Numbered from the stretch's first letter, positions 18,622 to 30,000 are shown. The stretch is 64,000 nucleotides of DNA from Alphaproteobacteria bacterium (GCA_028279245.1 JANQOE010000114.1:1-64000); one strand, 5' to 3'. Made by a program: numbers and translations. The notes: generated from the sequence alone by a model not told the origin.

Positions 18622-19637
18622 TCGTCTTCGTCCTCGCGACCGGCCACCGACAGCGCCCAGGCATCATGCCCCTGCTGCCGCGCATAATGGACCAGCGCTT
18701 CCTCGCGCCCATGGGTGACCCAGATCGTCGGCGCCGCCACATCGGCAAAGGTTTGCGTGAGCTCATCCCAGTCCGCGTGGTCGGAGATGATCAGCGGCAG
18801 CTCCGCACCGCGTTGTCTGGCCCGCGCCCGCACCCCCATCCAGCCGCTGGCCATACCGACCACCGGGTCCGGCAGCCGCCGCGCCCAGCTCTGGTTCGCC
18901 GCCCCCGGCGGCGCCAGCACGATCTGTCCCTGCAGCTCGGCCTTATCCGCCGCGGTGGCCGGCAGCAGTTCGCTAAGATCCACGCCGAAGTCGCCATACA
19001 GTTTGCACAGCTTCTCCAGCGCGCCGTGGATGAACAGCGGCGCCGTGTAGCCTGCCTCCCGCAACAGCATGATCACCCGCTGCGCCTTGCCCAGCCCATA
19101 GACGCCGACCAGATGGCACCGCTCCGGAAACAGCCGTTGCGATGCCAGCAGCTTGTCGATCTCTTGATCATCCGGCGGATGCCGGAACACCGGCAGGCCG
19201 AACGTCGCTTCGGTGATGAACACGTCGCAGTCCACTGGCTCGAACGGTGGACAGGTCGGGTCACGCCGCCGTTTGTAGTCGCCGGAGACGACAACCCGCT
19301 TACCGCCATGCGCCAACACGATCTGCGCGCTGCCCAACACATGCCCCGCCGGCCGCAGTTCGACGCTGACGTCGCCAAGCCGCACCGTCTCGCCATAGGC
19401 CAAGGCCTGCGACGATCGGCCGTCATCTCCGTCATAGCGCGTACGCATGATGGCAAGCGTCTCTTGGGTCGCCAGCACGGCGCCATGCCCGGGCCGCGCA
19501 TGATCGCCATGGCCATGGGTAATCACCGCCCGCGGTACCGCCCGCGCCGGGTCGATATGGAAGTCTCCCGCCTCGCAATAGAGACCGGCTGGCGTTACCT
19601 TCAGCCAGCGCTGCACCGCTTTGCTATGAGCATCCAT
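18618..19637 (-). CDS. ligase-associated metallo-beta-lactamase fold exonuclease
   Basis: The 339-residue protein is a beta-lactamase/beta-CASP nuclease-like enzyme. The metal motif is THGHGDHARPGH; further ligands lie in RPAGHVLGSAQ, SGDYKRR and the C-terminal ISDHADWDEL and WVTHGREEA. Family members are manganese-dependent DNA nucleases encoded with this type of ligase. ATG 19637 was chosen: the frame extends upstream but there overlaps the divergent psuK. The start lies 35 bases from psuK, so the two promoters must overlap. Confidence 0.9.
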   Translation of the reverse strand: MDAHSKAVQRWLKVTPAGLYCEAGDFHIDPARAVPRAVITHGHGDHARPGHGAVLATQETLAIMRTRYDGDDGRSSQALAYGETVRLGDVSVELRPAGHVLGSAQIVLAHGGKRVVVSGDYKRRRDPTCPPFEPVDCDVFITEATFGLPVFRHPPDDQEIDKLLASQRLFPERCHLVGVYGLGKAQRVIMLLREAGYTAPLFIHGALEKLCKLYGDFGVDLSELLPATAADKAELQGQIVLAPPGAANQSWARRLPDPVVGMASGWMGVRARARQRGAELPLIISDHADWDELTQTFADVAAPTIWVTHGREEALVHYARQQGHDAWALSVAGREDEDE

Positions 19638-19672
19638 GCCCCGTGAACATATCGCGCCTGCCCCGCCTGCCA

Positions 19673-20605
19673 ATGGCTGAGCCGACAAGCATTGCCTGCA
19701 TCGGCGGCATCGATATGGACCGCAAGGCGTGGCTGCACGAACCGGCGACTCTCGGCTCGTCGAACCCGATCCGCAGCGACGCCACTCCCGGCGGCGTCGC
19801 CCGCAACGTTGCCGAAACCCTGGCCCGCCTCGGCCTGCCGGTGACATTGTTTTCGGTGATCGGCGATGATCCTGCGGGCACCACGGTGCTGCGCCAGACC
19901 CACCGCGCCGGCGTCGACATCGGCGGCGTCAGCCGCATCAATACGGCCAAGACCGCCACCTACACCGCCGTGCTGCAGCCCGATGGCGAACTCGTCATCG
20001 GCCTCGCCGACATGGCGATCCTCGATGAGTTGGAGGAACGCTGGGGCCGCTCCATCCTGCCCGAACTGGCCGCCCATCCCATCTGGTTCCTCGATGCCAA
20101 CCTGCCCGCGCCGGTGCTGCAGGCCATCCTCGGCGCCGGCCAACGCCGTGGCCACACGGTCCTCGCCGATCCGGTTTCGGCGGCCAAAGCCCCGCGCTTC
20201 GCCACCACCCTCGACGCCATCGACATCATCTTCCCCGACCGGCTGGAAGCCGCGGCCCTGACCGGCCAGTCCATCGCCACCCCGGCGGAAGCCCTATCCG
20301 CCGCCGCCGCGCTACGCGGGGCCGGGGTCGGCGCCGTGCTGGTGACGTTGGGGGCGGACGGCCTGGCGCTCGACGATGGCAGCCAGCGCGGCATCGTTCC
20401 GCCGCCCGCCGTGACCGCCGTCCGCGATGTCACCGGCGCCGGCGACGCGCTGGTCGGCGGCTACATCTATGGGCTCAGCGTCCATGGGCCCGAGGCAGCC
20501 CTCGCCTATGGCCTGGCGTCCGCCGGCCTGGCCATCGGCAGCGAGGCCTCCACCGCCAACACCCTTACTTCCGCGAAGTTGGAGCAAGCAGTGGCGGAGC
20601 AGTAG
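19673..20605 (+). CDS. psuK: pseudouridine kinase (PfkB family)
   Basis: This 310-residue PfkB-type sugar kinase would phosphorylate pseudouridine to pseudouridine 5'-phosphate. Family marks are the N-terminal GGVARNVAETLARLG glycine region and the C-terminal DVTGAGDALVGGYIYGL with the catalytic Asp. The assignment to pseudouridine rests on the adjacent psuG, 39 bases downstream. ATG 19673 is chosen; GTG 19643 is in frame and possible. Confidence 0.88.
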   Translation: MAEPTSIACIGGIDMDRKAWLHEPATLGSSNPIRSDATPGGVARNVAETLARLGLPVTLFSVIGDDPAGTTVLRQTHRAGVDIGGVSRINTAKTATYTAVLQPDGELVIGLADMAILDELEERWGRSILPELAAHPIWFLDANLPAPVLQAILGAGQRRGHTVLADPVSAAKAPRFATTLDAIDIIFPDRLEAAALTGQSIATPAEALSAAAALRGAGVGAVLVTLGADGLALDDGSQRGIVPPPAVTAVRDVTGAGDALVGGYIYGLSVHGPEAALAYGLASAGLAIGSEASTANTLTSAKLEQAVAEQ

Positions 20606-20644
20606 AGTGCCGCCCGCCGACCGCCCCCCATCTTGGAACCGCCT

Positions 20645-22629
<1,985 letters not shown>

Positions 22630-22632
22630 GGC

Positions 22633-23484
22633 TCAACCTTTCACCGCCCCGGCGGTCAGTCCTTGGATCAGATAGCGTTGGATGAATGCGAAGAAGAGGC
22701 AGGCCGGTACCAACGCCAAAACGCCCGCCGCCATCATCTGCCCGAAATCGACCGAGAACTTTGAGACAAAGGTCAGCAACCCGACCGGGAAAGTCATCGC
22801 ATCAGTGCTGTTGATCAGCATCAGCGCGAACAGCAGCTCGCTCCACGCCGCGGTGAACACAAAGCCCAGGGTCGCCCCCATCCCCGGCAAGGTCAGCGGC
22901 AGAATCACCCGGCGCAACGCCGTCAGCCGCGTGCAGCCGTCGATCATCGCCGCCTCTTCCAGCTCCCGCGGGATCCCGTCGAAGAAGGATTGCATCAGGA
23001 ACGCCGCGAACGGCGTGTTGAACGCCACGTAGACGACGATCAGGCCAGTCAGATTGTCGGTCAGACCCAGCGGCACCATCAGCCGGAAGATCGGCGCGAT
23101 CAGCATCACCAGCGGAAACATCTGGGTCAGCAGCAACACGAACATCACCAGCGTCTTGCCGGTGAACTGGAAGCGCGAAAACGCGTAACCGGTCGCCGCC
23201 GCCAGCACCGTGACAATCGCCGCCGTGCCGAGTGAGACGATCACGCTGTTCTTGAAGAACGCCGGGAAGTCGCTTTGCAGCAGCACAAAGCGGTAGTTCT
23301 CCCAGGTGGTCACCGACGGCCACATCGTGATGCCCTCGGTGTACAGCAACGAGTTCGGCGTCACCGAAATCTTCAGCAGCCAGTACAGCGGGAACAACGC
23401 GAACAGCACGTACAGCGCCAGTGCACCGTAGTGACCGACCATGCCCGCAACCGCCCGCCCTGGGCTTTGTCCGATGCGGTTCAT
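22633..23484 (-). CDS. CUT1 sugar ABC transporter permease (MalG type)
   Basis: The 283-residue inner-membrane permease has six spans and the EAA loop EEAAMIDGCTRLTALRRVILPLTLPG that docks the ATPase. The C-terminus QGLTAGAVKG is typical of MalG-type subunits. ATG 23484 matches the family N-terminus and lies 4 bases after the MalF-type stop. Confidence 0.93.
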   Translation of the reverse strand: MNRIGQSPGRAVAGMVGHYGALALYVLFALFPLYWLLKISVTPNSLLYTEGITMWPSVTTWENYRFVLLQSDFPAFFKNSVIVSLGTAAIVTVLAAATGYAFSRFQFTGKTLVMFVLLLTQMFPLVMLIAPIFRLMVPLGLTDNLTGLIVVYVAFNTPFAAFLMQSFFDGIPRELEEAAMIDGCTRLTALRRVILPLTLPGMGATLGFVFTAAWSELLFALMLINSTDAMTFPVGLLTFVSKFSVDFGQMMAAGVLALVPACLFFAFIQRYLIQGLTAGAVKG

Positions 23485-23488
23485 GCGG

Positions 23489-24442
23489 TCACATCGCCCG
23501 CAACAGGCTGCGCCGCATTCGCAGCACAATCACCGCATACAGCAGCAACAACGCCAACAACGCCGTCGCCACCGCCGACGCGTAACCGAAGTCAAGCCGC
23601 CGGTACGCCTGCGTGAAGATGTAGCTAGCGACGATCTGCGTTGAATCCGCCGGCCCACCGCCGGTCATCACGACAATCAGGTCGGCGAAGTTGGAGATCC
23701 AAATGGTCCGCAACAGCACCGTAATGGCGATCATCGGCGCCAGGAACGGCAGCGTCACCTTGACGAACCGCTGCCACGTCGTCGCCCCGTCGATGGCCGC
23801 CGCTTCGTGCAACTCGTTCGGAATCGACTGCAGCGCCGCCAGCAACGTGATCGCAAAGAACGGAATGCCCCACCACACATTGGCAATGATCGGCCCCCAC
23901 AACGCGACCGACGGGATGGAGAGGATGTTGACCGGCTCGTCCATCAGCCCGATGGCGCTCATCCAGTGCGGCAACGGCCCGACCACCGGGTTGAACAGCC
24001 AGGCCCAGGTCAGGCCGGACAGGAACGTCGGCACCGCCCACGGCAGGAACACCACCGCCTGGATCAGTCTTTTTCCGGGGAACGACTTGTTGAGCAACAG
24101 CGCCAGCCCCAGTCCGAAAAAGAACTGCAGGGACACCGACGCGAAGGTCCACCACGCCGTATTGCTCAGGGCCCGCCAGAACCGCGTATCGCCGTACAGT
24201 TGCGCGAAGTTCGCCAGCCCGACGAAGCCGCCGCTGAACGGATTGAGTAGCTGGATCTCACGGTAGGCGTAAGACAGCCCGACGATCAGCGGCACGAACA
24301 TCACCAGCCCGATGATGATCAGCGCCGGGCTGATGTAGAGGTACGGCTCCAGGATTGCCGAAAGAAGACGCCGCTGGCGGGCCGGAGCAGGCTCCGGCGC
24401 CGCCAACGGCACCCCTGGGAGGTCTATTGCTGACTGAGCCAC
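23489..24442 (-). CDS. CUT1 sugar ABC transporter permease (MalF type)
   Basis: The 317-residue permease shows LEPYLYISPALIII at the first span and the EAA loop HEAAAIDGATTWQRFVKVTLPFLAP. Six spans are predicted. The start is GTG 24442, which overlaps the binding-protein gene by 19 bases; a later start is possible but removes only the proline/alanine-rich tail. Confidence 0.92.
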   Translation of the reverse strand: MAQSAIDLPGVPLAAPEPAPARQRRLLSAILEPYLYISPALIIIGLVMFVPLIVGLSYAYREIQLLNPFSGGFVGLANFAQLYGDTRFWRALSNTAWWTFASVSLQFFFGLGLALLLNKSFPGKRLIQAVVFLPWAVPTFLSGLTWAWLFNPVVGPLPHWMSAIGLMDEPVNILSIPSVALWGPIIANVWWGIPFFAITLLAALQSIPNELHEAAAIDGATTWQRFVKVTLPFLAPMIAITVLLRTIWISNFADLIVVMTGGGPADSTQIVASYIFTQAYRRLDFGYASAVATALLALLLLYAVIVLRMRRSLLRAM

Positions 24443-25686
24443 TTCTGTTGTGCGTCAGTCAGATAGCTGGCCCATTCCGCCGCCAACTCTTCGGCGCTCT
24501 TGTTGCCCAGCAGCGCGTCCTGCGCCGATTGCAACGCCAGCGAGTCGGCAAAGAATGCGAACTCCGGCAAATAGGTCGGCATGGTCGTCGGCTCCCACGC
24601 CGCTTCGTTCAACGTCGTGAACCAGCCTTCAAACTGCGGCGTGTTGTAGAACGGGTCGTCGTTCGCCCCGACATGGATCGGCAACGCGCCGATGGTCTTG
24701 TTCCACACCAGGTTCGAATCCCGGTTCGACAGATGGGCGATCAGGTCCCAGGTTTCCTGTTTATGTTCGCTGTCGGCGAACATCGCCCAGCCGGCATAGC
24801 CGATGGTCGGGAAGGATTTGCCCGCCGGTCCTTTCGGCATTGGCGCCACCGCATAGTCGTCGGCGTTCATCCGCTCGGCGATCGCGATCAGCGCGTCCGG
24901 GTCCTGGTCCAGCATCGCGCAGGTGCCGGAATAGAAACCGGCGACGATCTCGTTGAAGCCCCAGTTGACGCTGTCCTGCGGCGCATAGCCCTTCTGGTAG
25001 ATATCCAGCAGGAACTGAATGCCTTCGACCGAACCCGGCTGGTCCAGCGTGCTGTTGCCGTCTTCGTCGAAGAAGCTGTTGCTGCCGTTCATGATGGCCG
25101 ACATCATGATCCACCCGTTCAGGCCACCCGGCCCGCCACGGAGGCAGTAGCCGGACTTGCCGTCCAGTGCTGACACCGCGCGCGACGCTTCCATGAAGTC
25201 TTCCATGGTTTCCGGCGGCCCGTCGACACCAGCTTCCTCGAACAGCTTCTTGTTGTAGAACAGCGCCCGCAGATAAAAGCCGTAGGGCAGCATATAGGCC
25301 GTGTCGTTGACATACCGGCCGAACTGCAATGCCTTGTCCGTCAGTTCCCCGGTGTCGCTCCAGCTGGAGAGATACGGCTCCAGATTCTCCAGTGCGCCGT
25401 TGGTCGCGTACAGCGACAGCCAGCGGTCCGGCATCTCGACCAGATCCGGTGTCTGTCCCGCCGACACCATCGTCGCGAACTTTTCGAACGCCTGTCCCCA
25501 CGGCAGCGAGATGATCTCTACCTCGATGCCGGGGTTGGCGGCGGTGTACTCGTCCACCAGACCTTGCAAGACCTCGGTCCGTTGCGGGCTGGTGATCACT
25601 TCCACCAGTTCCAGTTTCACTTGTGCCCACGCGGGCGAAGCGGCCAGCAAACCGGCCACGGTTGAAGCCAATAGGATGCGCTTCAT
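24424..25686 (-). CDS. CUT1-type extracellular solute-binding protein (family 1)
   Basis: This 420-residue periplasmic protein has a signal peptide cleaved after SPAWA and the family 1 pattern (VDEYTAANPGIEVEIISLPWGQ, YNKKLFEEAGVDGPPETMEDF, TIGYAGWAMF). Its ATG overlaps the stop of the PLP-enzyme gene (ATGA) and has GGAGGAGAAG just upstream. Family members mostly bind oligosaccharides or polyols; the actual ligand is unknown and the coupling with a sulfur-amino-acid lyase is unusual. Confidence 0.92.
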   Translation of the reverse strand: MKRILLASTVAGLLAASPAWAQVKLELVEVITSPQRTEVLQGLVDEYTAANPGIEVEIISLPWGQAFEKFATMVSAGQTPDLVEMPDRWLSLYATNGALENLEPYLSSWSDTGELTDKALQFGRYVNDTAYMLPYGFYLRALFYNKKLFEEAGVDGPPETMEDFMEASRAVSALDGKSGYCLRGGPGGLNGWIMMSAIMNGSNSFFDEDGNSTLDQPGSVEGIQFLLDIYQKGYAPQDSVNWGFNEIVAGFYSGTCAMLDQDPDALIAIAERMNADDYAVAPMPKGPAGKSFPTIGYAGWAMFADSEHKQETWDLIAHLSNRDSNLVWNKTIGALPIHVGANDDPFYNTPQFEGWFTTLNEAAWEPTTMPTYLPEFAFFADSLALQSAQDALLGNKSAEELAAEWASYLTDAQQKWLSQQ

Positions 25687-26873
25687 TCTTCTCCTCCTCT
25701 GGTTTGTGTTGTTGCACTCGCTTGATCCAGCGCCTGGGCCAGGTCAGCCCACAGCGCTTGCTCGTCTTCGAGTCCGATATGCAGCCGCACCAGGCGTGGC
25801 GACACGCCGAAGTCGACCGCGGAGTTGGGCCCGCCTTGCTGCTGCAGCGTGATCATCGCCGGCAGCGCCAGGCTCTCGTACCCGCCCCAACTCACGCCCA
25901 GCTTGAACAGATGCAGCGCGTCGCAGAACGCCGGAATATCGATGCTGTCGCTCAGTGTCATGGCGAACAGGCTGGACGAACCGGTCAGTGTCGGGCACGC
26001 CGCGCGCAGCCCCGGGTGATGCACCGCCTCGACCGCCGGATGCTCTGTCAGCCGCCGCGCGATCCGCAAACCCGACTGCTGGTGCTGCCGCATGCGCGCG
26101 TCCAGCGTGCGCAACCCGCGTGTCACCAGCCAGGCGTCGAACGGGCTCAGCTTTGCCCCGAGATAGGGCGTTGCGATGTCGTTCAGCCGGTCGATCAGGG
26201 CCTGCGATCCGGCGACGACCCCGGCCACCGTGTCGCTGTGTCCGTTCAGGTATTTCGACGCCGAGTGCAGCACCAGGTCGATGCCGTGCGTCAGTGGTTT
26301 CTGAAAGACCGGTGTCGCCCAACTGTTGTCGACGACGCTGACAACGCCCGCCCCCTGGGCGGCGGCCGCCAGCGCCGGCAGGTCCAACGTCTCGAACGTC
26401 CAACTTGTCGGGCTTTCCAGATACAGCAACCGTGCGCCCGGCAGCGCCGCCCGCACCGCGTCGAAATCCTGGCCGTCGACATACTCGACCGCGATGTCCA
26501 ACTGCTTCGCCAGCACGTTGAACAGCCGGTAAGCGTCGGGATAGACGTGCCGCACGCAGACCACCCGGTCGCCTGCTTTCACCAGGCTGAACAGCACCCC
26601 GCTGATCGCTGCCATCCCGGTGTTGTAGGCGACCGCCGCCTCCGCCTTCTCCAGCCGCGCGATCTTGTCTTCCAACACCGCAACAGTCGGGTTGCCGACC
26701 CGGGAATAGATTTCGGTCGGTGCCTCGCGGCGGAACCGGCGCAGCATGTCGGCGTAGCTGGGGAAGGTGAATAGCGATGTCTGAAAGATTGGTGGCGCCA
26801 CGGCATCGAACGGAAAACCGTCGTCATGAGCAGCTATCGTCGCATCGTCGGCGTCGTAGCGTGCGTCATCCAT
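25683..26873 (-). CDS. Cys/Met metabolism PLP-dependent lyase (cystathionine beta-lyase family)
   Basis: The 396-residue fold-type I enzyme resembles MetC/MetB. Visible are PPIFQTSLFTFPSY, EIYSRVGNPTVAVLEDKIARLE, the PLP-ring contact region YNTGMAAISG, the Asp loop VVDNSWATP and the Schiff-base Lys in LHSASKYLNGHSD. It could split C-S bonds of cystathionine or another cysteine conjugate. It overlaps the regulator by 8 bases and the binding protein by 4, so it is built into the transport operon and probably acts on the imported compound or its product. Confidence 0.9.
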   Translation of the reverse strand: MDDARYDADDATIAAHDDGFPFDAVAPPIFQTSLFTFPSYADMLRRFRREAPTEIYSRVGNPTVAVLEDKIARLEKAEAAVAYNTGMAAISGVLFSLVKAGDRVVCVRHVYPDAYRLFNVLAKQLDIAVEYVDGQDFDAVRAALPGARLLYLESPTSWTFETLDLPALAAAAQGAGVVSVVDNSWATPVFQKPLTHGIDLVLHSASKYLNGHSDTVAGVVAGSQALIDRLNDIATPYLGAKLSPFDAWLVTRGLRTLDARMRQHQQSGLRIARRLTEHPAVEAVHHPGLRAACPTLTGSSSLFAMTLSDSIDIPAFCDALHLFKLGVSWGGYESLALPAMITLQQQGGPNSAVDFGVSPRLVRLHIGLEDEQALWADLAQALDQASATTQTRGGEE

Positions 26874-27570
26874 CGCCGGTCAATGTCCTGATGTCTTCTT
26901 CGGTGATCTTGAGGATGCCGAGCGTCAGGTTGCGCGCCCGCTCCGGGTCGTGCTGCGCGATGGCCTCGAACAGTTCGCGGTGCAGTGGGAACGACCGCGC
27001 GGCGAACCCCTTCCAGTCCGGCGCCATTTTGAAGAACGAAAACAGCTGCTCGCGCATGAAGCCGACGATCTCGCCGAACATCGGGTTGCGCGTTGCGTCA
27101 TAGATCGACAGGTGGAACTCCCAGTCCTCCGGGCCTGCCGTGCCGTGCGCCCGGTGCACTTTTTCCATCGCGACCAGCCGCTGTTCCATGACCTCCAGGT
27201 CGGATTTGCCGGCCTTCACCGCCGCCACCACAGAGGCCTCGGCCTCCAATGCCCGGCGGATCTCCAGCGTGTGCAGCAGCGTCTCCCGGCGCTTGAGCAG
27301 CGTCAGGGTCAGCGGCCGATGGACCGCCCCCGGCGCCACCGGCCGCCGCAAGAAGGTGCCGCTGCCCTTGCGCGTCTCGACGATCCCCAAAGCCTCCCAG
27401 GCCTTGATCGCCTCCCGCACCGTCGACCGCCCCACCTGTAGCTGGTCCGTCAGGTCCCGCTCGGTCGGTAGCTTGTCCCCGGGCGCCAGACGGGCCTCCG
27501 CGACGTAGGAGGCCAGGGCCTCCAACACGGCGGCATTGCGGGACGGAACGGATATCGGTTGTAGTTTCAT
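26866..27570 (-). CDS. FadR-subfamily GntR transcriptional regulator
   Basis: The 234-residue protein has an N-terminal winged helix (GDKLPTERDLTDQLQVGRSTVREAIKAWEALGIVETRKGSGTFL) and a helical FCD effector domain with the metal-site residues Asp (SIYDATRNP) and His (PLHRELFEAI). It is the first gene of the operon with the PLP lyase and CUT1 transporter, so it most likely controls them. A palindrome immediately upstream is a probable autoregulatory site. Confidence 0.92.
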   Translation of the reverse strand: MKLQPISVPSRNAAVLEALASYVAEARLAPGDKLPTERDLTDQLQVGRSTVREAIKAWEALGIVETRKGSGTFLRRPVAPGAVHRPLTLTLLKRRETLLHTLEIRRALEAEASVVAAVKAGKSDLEVMEQRLVAMEKVHRAHGTAGPEDWEFHLSIYDATRNPMFGEIVGFMREQLFSFFKMAPDWKGFAARSFPLHRELFEAIAQHDPERARNLTLGILKITEEDIRTLTGDG

Positions 27571-27574
27571 GGGT

Positions 27575-27594
27575 TTGGTCAGATGTCAGACCAA
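27575..27594. promoter_or_regulatory. probable operator of the FadR-type regulator
   Basis: The 20-base sequence TTGGTCAGATGTCAGACCAA has perfect 6-bp inverted arms TTGGTC/GACCAA. It lies 4 bases before the start codon of the GntR gene, in the leader or promoter. TTGGT/ACCAA half-sites are typical of PdhR/FadR-subfamily operators, although the 8-base spacing is wider than in PdhR. Binding here would repress the whole six-gene operon. Confidence 0.65.
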
Positions 27595-27679
27595 TTTTGA
27601 CTCACCGGCCGAGCCCCTGTCAACGCAGGGCGCCCGCACCCCGCTCGGCAAGGCTTGCCAGCCGCAGGACGTGAAAGGC

Positions 27680-27706
27680 TTGACAGTCGTACGGTTATAC
27701 CGTACG
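27680..27706 (+). promoter_or_regulatory. higBA promoter with palindromic operator
   Basis: TTGACA at 27680-27685 is a perfect -35 hexamer. Overlapping the expected promoter core is a perfect palindrome CGTACGG-TTATA-CCGTACG (27688-27706) that ends 7 bases before the higB start. TTATAC inside it (27695-27700) could be a -10 with a different -35. Such palindromes are the usual HigA antitoxin binding sites, giving autorepression. Confidence 0.65.
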
Positions 27707-27713
27707 CATCGAT

Positions 27714-27998
27714 ATGCGAATTCGTTCGATCCGTCACCGAGGTCTGAGGCGCCTGATCGAAAGCAACGATGCACGGGAACTACGGCGGGACTTGGAAAAC
27801 CGGGTGCGCCGGATCGTAACGGCACTCATTTTGGCGGAGAACGTTGAGAAGATCCTGGCACCGCCCGGTTGGCGCATTCACCAACTGAAAGGCGATCGCG
27901 CTGGGACCTGGAGCATCAGCGTGTCCGGCAACTGGCGCATCACCTTCAGGGTCGAGGGCGGCGACATCGCCAGTTTGGATTTGGAGGACTATCATTGA
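27714..27998 (+). CDS. higB: HigB-type toxin (RelE superfamily mRNA interferase)
   Basis: The 94-residue protein matches HigB toxins, which cut ribosome-bound mRNA. Family wording includes IRSIRHRGLRRLIESND at the start and WRIHQLKGDRAGTWSISVSGNWRITFRVEGGDI near the end, with the basic catalytic surface (Arg/Lys/His). The toxin precedes the antitoxin, the reverse of most toxin-antitoxin loci but usual for higBA. Its stop overlaps the antitoxin start by one base (TGATG). Confidence 0.92.
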   Translation: MRIRSIRHRGLRRLIESNDARELRRDLENRVRRIVTALILAENVEKILAPPGWRIHQLKGDRAGTWSISVSGNWRITFRVEGGDIASLDLEDYH

Positions 27999-28303
27999 TG
28001 GACGACGACATCACAAAGCTCGGGATGAAACCGAGCCATCCTGGCGAGTTTATCCGCACCGAGATTTTGGAAGAGCTCGACCTGTCGATCGAGAAGGCGT
28101 CGCAGATACTCGGTGTGCGCCGGGCAACGCTGTCTGACCTAGTCAACGAGAAAGCGGCATTGTCGCCGGAGATGGCCTTGCGCATCGAAAAAGCCTTCGG
28201 CTTGGAGATGGACACCATGCTGCGTATGCAGGCCTGGTACGACGCGGCGCAGATGCGGGAGCGGGCAGGGGACATCGCCGTTCAGCGATACGAGCCGGTT
28301 TGA
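27998..28303 (+). CDS. higA: HigA-type antitoxin (XRE family)
   Basis: The 101-residue protein has a helix-turn-helix in LSIEKASQILGVRRATLSDLVNEKAALSPEMALRIEKAFG, preceded by the HigA hallmark PSHPGEFIRTEILEELDL. It neutralises HigB and is expected to repress the operon through the palindrome upstream. The start at ATG 27998 is fixed by overlap with higB. Confidence 0.93.
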   Translation: MDDDITKLGMKPSHPGEFIRTEILEELDLSIEKASQILGVRRATLSDLVNEKAALSPEMALRIEKAFGLEMDTMLRMQAWYDAAQMRERAGDIAVQRYEPV

Positions 28304-28324
28304 CGCAATAGCGCCGTCGCGGAC

Positions 28325-29905
28325 TTAGGACGCCCGCGCCTCCCGCGGAATCGTCACGGCTGCGGTAAACGCCGCCAGCAACGCAAAGCCCGCCGTCCCC
28401 GCCATCACCCAACGGAAACTCGTCAGGAACGATTGTTCGATAGCGGTGCGAACTGCCTCCGCGGTGGCTGCATCCAATTCGCCCGGCACCGTCGTCGCGG
28501 CCAAATGCTCCCGCGCGTTCATCACCGCCAAGCTGACGCCATCCTGCAACTCCAACGCCGCCAACCGCGGCTCCAGCGCGCTGCCATACAAACTCACCGC
28601 CAGCACCCCGACCGCTGCCACCGCCAGCAACCCGGCGGTGCGGCTCGCCGCGTTGTTGATGCCGGAGGCGACGCCGCTGAAGTCTTCGTCGACCGCGTTC
28701 ATCACCGTCGTTGTCAGCGGCGCGACGGCAATCGACATGCCGATGCCCAACACCACCATCGCCGGGAAGAACGTCGTCCAGTAGGACCCGTCGGTTCCCG
28801 GCACCGCCAGCAACAGAAAACCGACGGCGGCAATCGCCGGGCCGATCACCAACGGCAACCGCGCGCCACGTTGGTCCAACAACTTGCCGGTCCAGCGCGA
28901 CAACAAACCGAGGATCAGCGTGAATGGCAGAAACGCTGCACCCGCCGCCGTCGTTGAATAGCCGTGCACCTGGATCAGGTTGAACGGCACCAGGAACAAC
29001 GCCGCGCTTAACCCGAAATACAGGAACACCGTCAGCACGTTGGCGCCACTGAACGCGGCGGAGCGAAACAGCCCCAACGGCAACATCGGCGCCGCCGCCC
29101 GCGCTTCCGTGCGCAGGAACAGCACCAACGCCACCACGCCCAGCACCAACGCCGCCCACACCAACCCGCGCTCACCCGCGACTTCGGTCAACCCGATCAT
29201 GCCGTAGGTCACGCCGCCCAGGCCGACCGTTGCCAGCGCCGCGCCCCACCAGTCCAACCCGGCCCCGGCGTTGCGGCTGCGGCTCTCCGGCACGAACATC
29301 TGCGCCAGCACGATTGTCAGTGCCGCCAGCGGAATGTTGATCCAGAAGATCGCCCGCCATGACAGCGTATCGACCAGCCAGCCGCCCAACACCGGTCCCG
29401 CCGCGGTGGTTAGCGCCGCGAACCCCGCCCAGGTGCCGATCGCCCGTCCGCGCACCGATTTCGGAAACGACGCGCTGATAATCGCCAGGCTGCCCGGCAC
29501 CAGCATTGCCCCGCCGACACCTTGCAGGCCGCGCGCCAGGATCAGGGTCGTCGCATCCGGCGCAAACGCACACGCCGCCGAGGCCACGGCAAACACCGCG
29601 ACGCCCGCGACAAACACCCGCCGCCGTCCGTACAAATCACCCGCCGATCCACCGACCAACAGCAATGCGCCGAGCAGCAAGCCATACGCGCCGACCACCC
29701 ACTGCATCGCCGCGACGCTGGCACTGAACTCGCTCTGCATCGTCGGCAGCGCGACGTTGACGACCGTGCCGTCGATGAACGCCACGCTCGACCCAAGAAT
29801 CGTCGCCGCCAACACATAGGGCCGCGCCCGTTCGCTACACGGCGCATCGCAATCCGGCGCGGCGACAACACCGTCGTCACATGGCGAAAACCCTGTTGCG
29901 GTCAT
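28325..29905 (-). CDS. MFS drug exporter, DHA2 (14-span) family
   Basis: The 526-residue transporter has 14 predicted spans and the DHA2 motifs: LGSSVAFIDGTVVNVALPTMQ (motif D1), GDLYGRRRVF (motif A) and RGLQGVGGAMLVPGSLAIIS. Relatives such as EmrB-type proteins export hydrophobic drugs by proton antiport. No periplasmic adaptor gene is adjacent. ATG 29905 is preferred over the longer frame. It converges with higA. Confidence 0.9.
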   Translation of the reverse strand: MTATGFSPCDDGVVAAPDCDAPCSERARPYVLAATILGSSVAFIDGTVVNVALPTMQSEFSASVAAMQWVVGAYGLLLGALLLVGGSAGDLYGRRRVFVAGVAVFAVASAACAFAPDATTLILARGLQGVGGAMLVPGSLAIISASFPKSVRGRAIGTWAGFAALTTAAGPVLGGWLVDTLSWRAIFWINIPLAALTIVLAQMFVPESRSRNAGAGLDWWGAALATVGLGGVTYGMIGLTEVAGERGLVWAALVLGVVALVLFLRTEARAAAPMLPLGLFRSAAFSGANVLTVFLYFGLSAALFLVPFNLIQVHGYSTTAAGAAFLPFTLILGLLSRWTGKLLDQRGARLPLVIGPAIAAVGFLLLAVPGTDGSYWTTFFPAMVVLGIGMSIAVAPLTTTVMNAVDEDFSGVASGINNAASRTAGLLAVAAVGVLAVSLYGSALEPRLAALELQDGVSLAVMNAREHLAATTVPGELDAATAEAVRTAIEQSFLTSFRWVMAGTAGFALLAAFTAAVTIPREARAS

Positions 29906-30000
29906 CCGGCAACACCTGACTGATCTGCCATACAGCATGAGGTAGCGTCATCGACCACCCGCGTCGAGGCACGTGCCCGCGCAACTCAGATCGCGCACCC

